Part shown: positions 1 to 4,582 of the stretch, one piece after another
How the letters are laid out: each line of letters begins with the position of its first letter
Position numbering within the stretch: position 1 is the stretch's first letter
Program-made: the position numbers and the translations under genes
The notes under the pieces: generated by a model
Seen by the model: only the letters and a program-made list of their open reading frames with translations
Told to the model about the DNA's origin: nothing
The model's database searches: none
From: Candidatus Campbellbacteria bacterium CG22_combo_CG10-13_8_21_14_all_36_13
Lineage (GTDB): Bacteria > Patescibacteriota > Minisyncoccia > Phycocordibacterales > PCTT01
DNA: 26,208 nucleotides
Assembly (NCBI GenBank): GCA_002771585.1
Contig: PCTT01000006.1
Span: forward strand, 1 to 26,208
Direction of reading: 5' to 3'

Positions 1-466
1 TGGGAGTCTTTATGCGCTTGATGAGAGTCTGTTTTTTCAAGATGACAGCTTAGATAGGATAGAATTTGTTTCTGACAAGACTGTACCAGTGATAAAAGAA
101 ATACAAATTCAAGATCTTAAAAAATATCTAGAAGAATTAGAGAATAAGGGGGAGTTAAATATTATTAATTATAAAGAAAGGCTTAATTTTTTCCCAACAT
201 TAGATGAGGATTCTGTTAAAGATACACTTGAACTAATAGAAAAATATGGGAAAGATAGGATACTTCCAAATATTCGAACATATAGACCAGATATTTTAGA
301 TGAAGTTTTGAGGAATTTAGATCAAAGTGGTCAAAGTCGGACTTTGACCACTTTGATGACGCTCTCGGCTACAACAAAAAAACGCCGGCCTTTGGCTGGT
401 GTTTTTTTGTTGTATTCCTGTCCAAGGCAGACAAGCTTAATTCTTAATTCTCTAAACAAAAATTAG
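1..466 (+). CDS. 3' part of an unrecognised protein, 5' cut by the window edge
   Basis: The frame is open from base 2 to the TAG at 464-466, so the start lies outside the window; the GTG at 89 is an internal codon, not a convincing start. I do not recognise the protein. The visible part is charged and helical (KKYLEELENKGEL, DTLELIEKYGKDR). From about base 321 the frame runs straight through a perfect palindrome (321-357) and then an intrinsic-terminator hairpin (371-413), giving a tail (DQSGQSRTLTTLMTLSATTK and on) that looks nothing like the preceding residues. The original end was probably near 320, and the palindrome seems to have removed or displaced the stop. A real extended C-terminus or an assembly artefact are alternatives. 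Confidence 0.6.
   Translation, partial: GSLYALDESLFFQDDSLDRIEFVSDKTVPVIKEIQIQDLKKYLEELENKGELNIINYKERLNFFPTLDEDSVKDTLELIEKYGKDRILPNIRTYRPDILDEVLRNLDQSGQSRTLTTLMTLSATTKKRRPLAGVFLLYSCPRQTSLILNSLNKN
321..357. repeat. Perfect palindrome, 17-bp arms, 3-nt loop
   Basis: Arms 321-337 and 341-357 are exact reverse complements around CGG. Each arm also holds an internal direct repeat (TCAAAGTGGTCAAAGT). It lies inside the reading frame at the end of the first gene. Its core AAAGT-CGG-ACTTT matches the cores of the palindromes at 487-511 and 3427-3453. Confidence 0.85.
371..413. terminator. Bidirectional intrinsic terminator
   Basis: A 20-bp stem (371-390 with 394-413) with two G-U type mismatches and a TTT loop, GC-rich at the top and flanked by an A7 run on the left and a T7 run on the right, so it can work on either strand. 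It probably ends the first gene's transcript although the reading frame continues through it. Confidence 0.8.
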
Positions 467-486
467 TAATGATTTTTGTCGGGCGA

Positions 487-511
487 CCCGATGAAGTAAC
501 ACTTCATCGGG
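487..511. repeat. Perfect palindrome, 11-bp arms
   Basis: CCCGATGAAGT (487-497) and ACTTCATCGGG (501-511) are exact reverse complements around AAC. The core GAAGT-N3-ACTTC is shared with the palindrome at 3427-3453. There is no U-run, so it is not a standard terminator. Confidence 0.8.
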
Positions 512-533
512 TTTAGCCTAATTCAATATTCCG

Positions 534-561
534 AAAAATTAAAGCCGGAGCTTTAATTTTT
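534..561. terminator. Hairpin terminator between convergent units
   Basis: AAAAATTAAAGC (534-545) pairs exactly with GCTTTAATTTTT (550-561), loop CGGA. It starts 1 base beyond the stop of the mini-ORF at 563-661, so on the minus strand it serves as that transcript's terminator. The stem is AT-rich, so its strength is uncertain. Confidence 0.55.
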
Positions 562-562
562 C

Positions 563-661
563 TTAAAACAAATCATATTTTTCTACGAGCTTTTTGGGAA
601 TGTAGAAGTTCTTGGAGAGTTTTTTGCGTAGCGCTCGGGCTTTTAGATTAGATATTGACAT
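563..661 (-). CDS. 32-residue ORF copying the C-terminal tail of the GNAT protein
   Basis: ATG at 661, TAA at 563-565. After five unique residues (MSISN) the peptide reads LKARALRKKLSKNFYIP and on to EKYDLF, matching 25 of the last 27 residues encoded by the acetyltransferase gene at 1262-1846. Over the shared codons I count eight base differences in sense codons: six synonymous, and two that change K/E and V/I. That pattern suggests selection on the peptide rather than decay. It has its own -35/-10 (671-699) and a hairpin right after the stop. It is divergent from the antitoxin gene at 691, 29 bases away. It could instead be the relic of a duplicated acetyltransferase gene. Function unknown. 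Confidence 0.45.
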   Translation of the reverse strand: MSISNLKARALRKKLSKNFYIPKKLVEKYDLF

Positions 662-682
662 TATATGACTAATATATATACT
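655..682 (+). promoter_or_regulatory. Promoter of the toxin-antitoxin operon (leaderless)
   Basis: TTGACA (655-660), 16-bp spacer, TATACT (677-682). The ATG at 691 is 8 bases past the -10, so transcription should start at or next to the start codon. It overlaps the minus-strand promoter of the mini-ORF, so the two may interfere, and the antitoxin's own operator probably lies here. Confidence 0.7.
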
Positions 683-699
683 TTAGGTATATGAGTAAA
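671..699 (-). promoter_or_regulatory. Possible promoter of the 32-residue ORF
   Basis: On the minus strand TTTACT (694-699), 17-bp spacer, TATATT (671-676), then 9 bases to the ATG at 661. The geometry matches the leaderless promoters nearby, but the region is very AT-rich and the match is weaker. Confidence 0.4.
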
Positions 700-990
700 A
701 TAACAAAAACAAAAAATAGAACAGCTATTGTAAACATAAAGACAGACCCTGTGACGAAGAGACAAGCGCAGTCTGTTGCCCGCGCGCTCGGGGTTCCTTT
801 ATCTTTGGTTCTTAACGAGTCACTCAAACGATTTGTTCGTGAAAAAAGAATCGTTTTTGAAGCGGAAGGAGAGCTTAGGCCAGAAGTTGGTAAAGCTATT
901 TTAAAAGCAAGTGAAGATTATAAAAAAGGTAAGGATATTTCTCCAAGTTTTTCTAATTGGGAAGATGCAATGACTTGGCTTAATTCATAA
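691..990 (+). CDS. RelB/DinJ-type ribbon-helix-helix antitoxin
   Basis: 99 residues. The N-terminal half fits the ribbon-helix-helix DNA-binding fold of the RelB/DinJ family: a beta strand (TAIVNIKTDPVTK, about residues 11-23), then helices (RQAQSVARALGVPLSLVLNE, about 24-43). The C-terminal half (about 50-99) is the part that would wrap and block the toxin. Family knowledge: such proteins neutralise the partner RNase and repress their own operon as a complex. The toxin gene follows after 3 bases, so translation is probably coupled. The start is set by the leaderless promoter and by the usual position of the first beta strand. Family assignment is by eye. Confidence 0.8.
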   Translation: MSKITKTKNRTAIVNIKTDPVTKRQAQSVARALGVPLSLVLNESLKRFVREKRIVFEAEGELRPEVGKAILKASEDYKKGKDISPSFSNWEDAMTWLNS

Positions 991-993
991 AAA

Positions 994-1254
994 ATGATAC
1001 TTGCTTTTCATACAAGAATTAAGAAGCAGTACAAGAAACTTTCCTCTGATGATAGAGAAAAATTTAATGAGAGAATGGCTTTATTTGAAAAATATCCTTT
1101 TAATCAAGTATTTCGTAATCACGCCCTGAAAGGTAAGTATCTAGGGTATCGAAGTATCGATATTACTGGAAATTTACGTGCGATCTATCAACCCCTAGGC
1201 AGTAATACTGCGTACTTTGTTTATCTTGGTACACACAGTAATTTATATAAATAG
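994..1254 (+). CDS. YafQ/RelE-family toxin (probable mRNA interferase)
   Basis: 86 residues, usual size for the family. The C-terminal half has the typical pattern: NHALKGKYLGYRSIDI (about 45-60), a core Arg before a Tyr (NLRAIY, about 62-67), and the closing strand LGTHSNLYK (about 78-86), which resembles the GTHSxLY ending of YafQ. That final His is a known catalytic position in YafQ relatives. Family knowledge: these toxins cut mRNA on the ribosome. It is the second gene of the operon, 3 bases after the antitoxin. The module sits between two copies of a roughly 75-bp sequence (570-644 and 1269-1343), which may say how it arrived. Confidence 0.8.
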   Translation: MILAFHTRIKKQYKKLSSDDREKFNERMALFEKYPFNQVFRNHALKGKYLGYRSIDITGNLRAIYQPLGSNTAYFVYLGTHSNLYK

Positions 1255-1261
1255 TAGTTTT

Positions 1262-1846
1262 TCAAAATAAATCGTATTTTTCTATGAGCTCTTTGGGAAT
1301 GTAGAAATTCTTGGAGAGTTTTTTGCGTAACGCACGTGCTTTCTTAGGATTGTTTTCGAGTTTGACGCTGAGAGGTCCAGGATTTTTAAATATTTCTTGG
1401 AGTTTTTTGATTGCTAAGTCCTCCTCGCTAACATTTTTGTAAAGCCTATCAATTTTTTCTGCCAAATCGTCAGTTATTCTTGTTGTAACAACAAAATCTC
1501 CAATGCGAGCCTTTTCCCACAACTGTGTTCCTATACCTTGCCCAGAAGAATCAGGATTAATATATAAAGACAATAGTTCAATTTCATTATCAAGTGCACG
1601 GAGTCTTATATATCCCACAATTCTAGTATCGTCTTTTGCCACAAATGAAACATCTCTTTCTGTTGGATTGTTTGCTCTGTTCATTAATGCTTTTATTCCT
1701 GGGGCAGGATCAGTGTTATAAATAGCATCAATGTCTTCTTTTATTATACCAACTTCCTCATTTACATAGGTTGCATACCAGGAGGCTTTTATAAGATTGT
1801 ATATGTCCTCGGAATCTTCTTGTTTTGGTTTTGAGATTGTGATCAT
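1262..1846 (-). CDS. GNAT acetyltransferase with an unusual C-terminal tail
   Basis: About 194 residues from the ATG at 1846. The frame is open further, to 1900, but that would overlap the regulator gene by 38 bases, and the -10 at 1853-1858 favours 1846. Residues 1-110 look like a GCN5-related N-acetyltransferase: early strand and helix (ITISKPKQEDSEDIYNLIK), beta4 region VGYIRLRALDNEIELLSLYI, and the acetyl-CoA binding loop as SGQGIGTQLW (family pattern Q/RxxGxG/A). After that loop the usual final strands are not recognisable. They are replaced by a charged helical tail (about 115-194) ending in KYDLF, whose last 27 codons recur at 563-644. Substrate unknown. It lies 16 bases after the regulator gene. 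Confidence 0.7.
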   Translation of the reverse strand: MITISKPKQEDSEDIYNLIKASWYATYVNEEVGIIKEDIDAIYNTDPAPGIKALMNRANNPTERDVSFVAKDDTRIVGYIRLRALDNEIELLSLYINPDSSGQGIGTQLWEKARIGDFVVTTRITDDLAEKIDRLYKNVSEEDLAIKKLQEIFKNPGPLSVKLENNPKKARALRKKLSKNFYIPKELIEKYDLF

Positions 1847-1852
1847 GTATTT

Positions 1853-1881
1853 ATTATACTTTTTACTCCGTTTTCTCCCAA
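1853..1881 (-). promoter_or_regulatory. Internal leaderless promoter of the acetyltransferase gene
   Basis: Minus strand: TTGGGA (1876-1881), 17-bp spacer, TATAAT (1853-1858), 6 bases to the ATG at 1846. It overlaps the 3' end of the regulator gene, so the acetyltransferase may be transcribed separately as well as by read-through. Confidence 0.55.
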
Positions 1882-2597
1882 ACCATTTCGAATATTTCAC
1901 GAATGGTTTTTGCTATTGCGGGGTTGTCTATTATTAGACCCTGTAAGTTCTGGTAGTCGTTCATTTTTACCCAATTTTCTCCGACTTCAATTGAAACGTC
2001 TGAAGAATACTTATTTTTAGACACAATTTTAATTGTTCTTCCATAATCTTTGTCTGTTTTTCGAAAATCAACAAGCGACTCATCTTCTGGGGCGACACCT
2101 TCCATGGAAATATCATTTTCTTTTAGATAATTGTTGTAATCTTTGAAGCCGTCAAAGTTTTTCATAATTTCCGGCGTAGTTTTTGCATAAAAACCTTTTA
2201 TAGTTTTACCATGTACATCTTTTAGTCCATATTTAAGTGATTCTTTTACACCACCTACTCCTTCAAAGAATAAGACCTGCGGTTTGAAGCTTTCTTCTCG
2301 TGTTTTTGCTTTTATCTCTGGGAGCTTGTTTTTTGCTTCAATAAATCGTTCTTCCATTTCTTCAAACAAATATTCTGGGTTTTTTGCTCTGTATAACTTT
2401 TTTGATGAGCGTGGAATAAGCGAAACAACTCCCTTTTTTGCGAGTTCTTCAAGTATTACATAAGCAGTAGGGCGTTTAAGGCCTGATTTTACTGCTATTC
2501 CATAAGCAGATCCTGTGCCGATTTCAAGAAGTGCCAAATATACCCGCGCCTCTTTTTCGCTTAATCCTATGGACTCAATTGCTTCTTGTATTGTCAT
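1863..2597 (-). CDS. TrmB-family HTH transcriptional regulator
   Basis: 244 residues. Residues 10-75 form a winged helix-turn-helix of the TrmB type: GLSEKEARVYLALLEIGTGS, then recognition helix LKRPTAYVILEELAKKGVV, then the wing with SLIPRSSKKLYRAKNPE. Residues 78-100 form a charged helix that could be a dimerisation coiled coil. The rest (about 105-244) is an effector-like domain without recognisable sugar-binding motifs. Family knowledge: TrmB proteins are best known from archaea as sugar-responsive regulators; the ligand here is unknown. The gene precedes the GNAT gene on the same strand, so that gene is a likely target. A GTCAA-N5-TTGAC palindrome overlapping its own -35 suggests autoregulation. 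Confidence 0.75.
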   Translation of the reverse strand: MTIQEAIESIGLSEKEARVYLALLEIGTGSAYGIAVKSGLKRPTAYVILEELAKKGVVSLIPRSSKKLYRAKNPEYLFEEMEERFIEAKNKLPEIKAKTREESFKPQVLFFEGVGGVKESLKYGLKDVHGKTIKGFYAKTTPEIMKNFDGFKDYNNYLKENDISMEGVAPEDESLVDFRKTDKDYGRTIKIVSKNKYSSDVSIEVGENWVKMNDYQNLQGLIIDNPAIAKTIREIFEMVWEKTE

Positions 2598-2605
2598 ATA
2601 TAGCC

Positions 2606-2634
2606 ATTATATATGAAAGTATTAAAATAGTCAA
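2606..2634 (-). promoter_or_regulatory. Leaderless promoter of the regulator gene with overlapping palindrome
   Basis: Minus strand: TTGACT (2629-2634), 17-bp spacer, perfect TATAAT (2606-2611), 8 bases to the ATG at 2597. The inverted repeat GTCAA-N5-TTGAC at 2630-2644 covers the -35. More GTCA/TGAC half sites follow at about 2656-2740 up to the divergent promoter, so one protein could control both directions. Confidence 0.7.
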
Positions 2635-2724
2635 CAATTTTGACAACACAAAGTTTATGTCAAAAATAACGGCTCTGTATAAACATATTTTAACAAATAA
2701 CTAAGTCAAAAATAGTCATGTAAA

Positions 2725-2753
2725 TTGACATAAAGTCAACAGCGTGATATTAT
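2725..2753 (+). promoter_or_regulatory. Promoter of the 2786 gene
   Basis: TTGACA (2725-2730), 17-bp spacer, TATTAT (2748-2753). Expected transcription start near 2760, leaving a leader of about 25 bases without a clear Shine-Dalgarno. GTCA...TGAC half sites surround the -35. Confidence 0.65.
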
Positions 2754-2785
2754 ATACTCAGATAGTTTGAAAACAAAACAAAAAT

Positions 2786-3190
2786 GTGAGCAAAGTGAAA
2801 AACCACAAACTCCTTCTCATGCTGAGTTCAGAAACCTATCAAGTGGAAGATGTTGCCCTAGTAAACAAGGAAGACACTTTCCACGAGGTTGGGGATCTTG
2901 CGACAGAAGCTAATCGAATCCCGCTTTTCTACGAGCTTAGGCTTGGAAAGGGAAAGCTGGACTATAGTGAATGTGATTTTGGAGAACTCCTAGAGAGCTT
3001 AATCAAAACCGCAGACATTCTTGATCGACCGGAGGTTGGCGATGCATTTCTAGCTCTCTTTATGGAGGGAGTTCGAATAGGGGAAATGATGAGTGCTGAG
3101 GAATTGATGCCCTTCTTTACAGAAGTGGCTCTTAATTCAACACTTGATATTACCCTTACTCGTGGAGTGCGCGAGATAGTGGAGAAATAA
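2786..3190 (+). CDS. Unknown acidic 134-residue protein
   Basis: Not recognised. The start is GTG at 2786; the ATG at 2784 is followed at once by TGA, and a second GTG at 2795 is possible. The protein is soluble, acidic and mostly helical, with no signal peptide, membrane segment or metal-binding pattern. Two short stretches stand out: KLLLMLSSETYQVEDVALV near the N-terminus, and a helical block DRPEVGDAFLALFMEGVRIG about two thirds along. It has its own promoter, and its transcript ends at the terminator at 3304-3342 after a structured 3' region. It uses more GC-rich codons than its neighbours by eye (GAGGTTGGC, CGACCGGAG), which may indicate a different origin. Confidence 0.65.
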   Translation: MSKVKNHKLLLMLSSETYQVEDVALVNKEDTFHEVGDLATEANRIPLFYELRLGKGKLDYSECDFGELLESLIKTADILDRPEVGDAFLALFMEGVRIGEMMSAEELMPFFTEVALNSTLDITLTRGVREIVEK

Positions 3191-3198
3191 AGCGTGCT

Positions 3199-3243
3199 CT
3201 GATCGCCTATCTACACGGGACAATCCGTGTGGCGGTATATCAG
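3199..3243 (+). ncRNA. Structured 3' region: three nested helices
   Basis: Perfect nested pairings CTGAT/ATCAG (3199-3203 with 3239-3243), CGCC/GGCG (3204-3207 with 3231-3234) and ACACGG/CCGTGT (3213-3218 with 3225-3230), with internal loops TATCT and GTAT. It begins 8 bases after the stop of the 2786 gene and precedes its terminator, so it could be a 3'UTR element or part of a small RNA released from the mRNA. I cannot match it to a known RNA family. Confidence 0.35.
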
Positions 3244-3303
3244 CCCGTTAGTCTGATAGAGGTGGCGTTGTCCCATGGGATGTTCACATTCCAAAAACAC
3301 CGC

Positions 3304-3342
3304 AAGTCCCCAGATTTTACACTTTTGTAAGATCGGGGACTT
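3304..3342 (+). terminator. Intrinsic terminator of the 2786 gene
   Basis: AAGTCCCC (3304-3311) pairs with GGGGACTT (3335-3342). Inside it GATTTTAC pairs with GTAAGATC (one G-U), loop ACTTTT. The run TTTTCTATT follows. Confidence 0.8.
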
Positions 3343-3353
3343 TTCTATTACTT

Positions 3354-3398
3354 TTGTTAGAACCCAGTTCTAACAATGTTAGAACTGGGTTCTAACAA
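3354..3398. repeat. 45-bp perfect palindrome of palindromes
   Basis: Arms 3354-3375 and 3377-3398 are exact 22-bp reverse complements around one A. Each arm is itself a hairpin: GTTAGAAC-CCA-GTTCTAAC on the left and GTTAGAAC-TGG-GTTCTAAC on the right. It can form one long hairpin or two small ones (cruciform-like). No gene is attached. Confidence 0.9.
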
Positions 3399-3426
3399 GG
3401 TTTAACATCGGTTAATCGAAGTTCTA

Positions 3427-3453
3427 AGTTACCGAAGTCAGACTTCGGTAACT
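3427..3453. repeat. Perfect palindrome, 12-bp arms
   Basis: AGTTACCGAAGT (3427-3438) and ACTTCGGTAACT (3442-3453) are exact reverse complements around CAG. A second hairpin (TTTTGGGG 3457-3464 with CCCCAAAA 3472-3479) follows 3 bases later. The core GAAGT-N3-ACTTC is shared with 487-511. Confidence 0.85.
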
Positions 3454-3500
3454 CTGTTTTGGGGGTCGTATCCCCAAAAGATCATCAAAAGGAGCTTAGG

Positions 3501-3566
3501 ATGGATACGGTAACAAAAAACCCAGACGCCCGATGGTACAAGTACGATCGGGCGTTTTATTCTTAA
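3501..3566 (+). CDS. Possible 21-residue peptide with strong Shine-Dalgarno
   Basis: AAAAGGAG at 3487-3494 stands 6 bases before ATG 3501, one of the clearest ribosome binding sites in the window. The ORF encodes MDTVTKNPDARWYKYDRAFY plus Ser and stops at TAA 3564-3566. Five of the last ten residues are aromatic. The second half overlaps the hairpin at 3527-3554, so translation and hairpin formation would compete, as in leader peptides; yet nothing on the plus strand follows within 7.9 kb, so attenuation of a downstream gene is not possible here. It may be a remnant of a larger gene. Confidence 0.3.
   Translation: MDTVTKNPDARWYKYDRAFYS
3527..3554. terminator. Hairpin, probable terminator
   Basis: CGCCCGAT (3527-3534) pairs with ATCGGGCG (3547-3554), then TTTTATTCTT on the plus strand; on the minus strand it is followed by TCTGGGTTTTTT. 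It lies about 85 bases past the clpP stop and could end either transcript. Confidence 0.55.
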
Positions 3567-3571
3567 TTCGT

Positions 3572-3621
3572 AACCTGCCTGCCGGTAGGCAGGTTCTTAA
3601 TTCCTGCCTACGGCAGGCAGG
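3572..3621. repeat. Two adjacent CCTGCC/GGCAGG palindromes
   Basis: AACCTGCCT (3572-3580) with AGGCAGGTT (3587-3595), then CCTGCC-TAC-GGCAGG (3603-3617). They are separated by TCTTAATTC. The same family appears, degenerate, at 4366, 4493, 7554, 7685, 22973 and 26147, always between genes. Confidence 0.75.
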
Positions 3622-3639
3622 CATAATTCAGAACAAAAG

Positions 3640-4224
3640 CTATTTCTTATTCTTCACCATCACTCCATCCACTATTCCGTACTTTTTTGCTTCTTCTGCA
3701 TTCATGTAGTAGTCTCGGTCGCTATCATTTGCCACCTTGTCTTTCTTTTGGCCCGTGTTCTTTGCCATTATTTCATTGAGCAAATCTTTTGTTTTCAAAA
3801 TTTCTCGAGCAGATATTTCTATATCAGATGCTTGTCCCTCTGCACCGCCTAGTGGCTGGTGAATCATTATCTTTGAAAGGGGTAGGGCATAACGCTTTCC
3901 TTTTGCGCCCCCTGCAAGCAAGAATGACCCCATAGAAGCGGCCATTCCAACACAAATCGTGGAAACATCTGGCTTGATGTGTTGCATTGTGTCGTATATC
4001 GCAAGGCCAGAGTGAATATACCCACCCGGTGAATTGATATATAGATTAATGTCTTTCTTTGGATCTTCTTTCTCTAGGAAAAGAAGCTGTGCAATAACAG
4101 TATTTGCTACATGGTCATCAATAGGACCACCTAGAAATATAATTCTATCTTTAAGTAGGCGAGAGTATATATCGTATGCTCGCTCTCCGTAGTTTGTTTT
4201 TTCTATAACAGTAGGAATCAACAT
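3640..4224 (-). CDS. clpP: ATP-dependent Clp protease proteolytic subunit
   Basis: 194 residues, usual mature length. Catalytic triad is complete: Ser97 (GMAASMGS), His122 (MIHQPLGG) and Asp171 (DSDRDYYM). Other family marks: YINSPGGYIHSGLAIYDTM (62-80) and the start LIPTVIEKTNYGERAYDIYS. ClpP forms a barrel of two heptamers that degrades proteins fed by a Clp ATPase (ClpX, ClpA or ClpC). No such ATPase is visible downstream, where clpX often sits. tig lies upstream on the same strand, the common bacterial order, but the gap is 358 bases and repeat-filled. A 15-base copy of the start region (GTAGGAATCAACATA on the plus strand, 4211-4225) recurs at 4336-4350. Confidence 0.97.
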   Translation of the reverse strand: MLIPTVIEKTNYGERAYDIYSRLLKDRIIFLGGPIDDHVANTVIAQLLFLEKEDPKKDINLYINSPGGYIHSGLAIYDTMQHIKPDVSTICVGMAASMGSFLLAGGAKGKRYALPLSKIMIHQPLGGAEGQASDIEISAREILKTKDLLNEIMAKNTGQKKDKVANDSDRDYYMNAEEAKKYGIVDGVMVKNKK

Positions 4225-4582
4225 ATATAAGTCTAAAGTTAAAAGTTTATAAAGTCTGTAAAGCTTGAATTACCAATTCTCGCCCCGTACTCAAAAATTA
4301 TAACGCATTATAATTTTTGTAGTACTAGGGTTACTGTAGGAATCAACATAATATTAGTTTATTAGTCCGCCAGCTGACGGATTAGCTTATAGCTTATAGA
4401 TTAATAAAGGATAAATTAATTTTCAATTTTCAATTTTCAATCAATTTTCAATGTCTCAATTTTTAAATGTTTTTTTGGAATTTAGATATTTGTTCGCCGG
4501 CTGGCGAATTTGATATTATTTAGGATTTCGTGCTTCGGATTTCGAATTTCATTGATATCCCTAATTCTATATTTAGAACACG
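4225..4582. other. Repeat-filled gap between tig and clpP
   Basis: No gene. From right to left it contains repeated GGATTTCG, an imperfect TTCGCCGGCTGGCGAA palindrome (4493-4508), five TTTTCAA units (4418-4452), AGCTTATAGCTTATA (4384-4399), a TCCGCCAGCTGACGGA palindrome (4366-4381), a 15-base copy of the clpP start (4336-4350), and a hairpin with 12-bp AT arms (CAAAAATTATAA 4292-4303 with 4308-4319) capped outside by GTAC/GTAC. I see no clear intrinsic terminator after tig, so co-transcription with clpP is possible. Confidence 0.6.

Noticed and set aside
1262..1264. Alternative code with TGA as glycine
   Set aside because: TGA ends the acetyltransferase gene right where the duplicate mini-ORF has TAA, and no conserved gene here contains an in-frame TGA.
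3191..3300. tRNA or tmRNA gene
   Set aside because: No acceptor stem, no TTCGA-type T loop and no CCA end; the helices do not fit a cloverleaf.
321..3453. CRISPR array
   Set aside because: The palindromes differ in sequence and have no regular spacing or shared repeat, and no cas genes are present.
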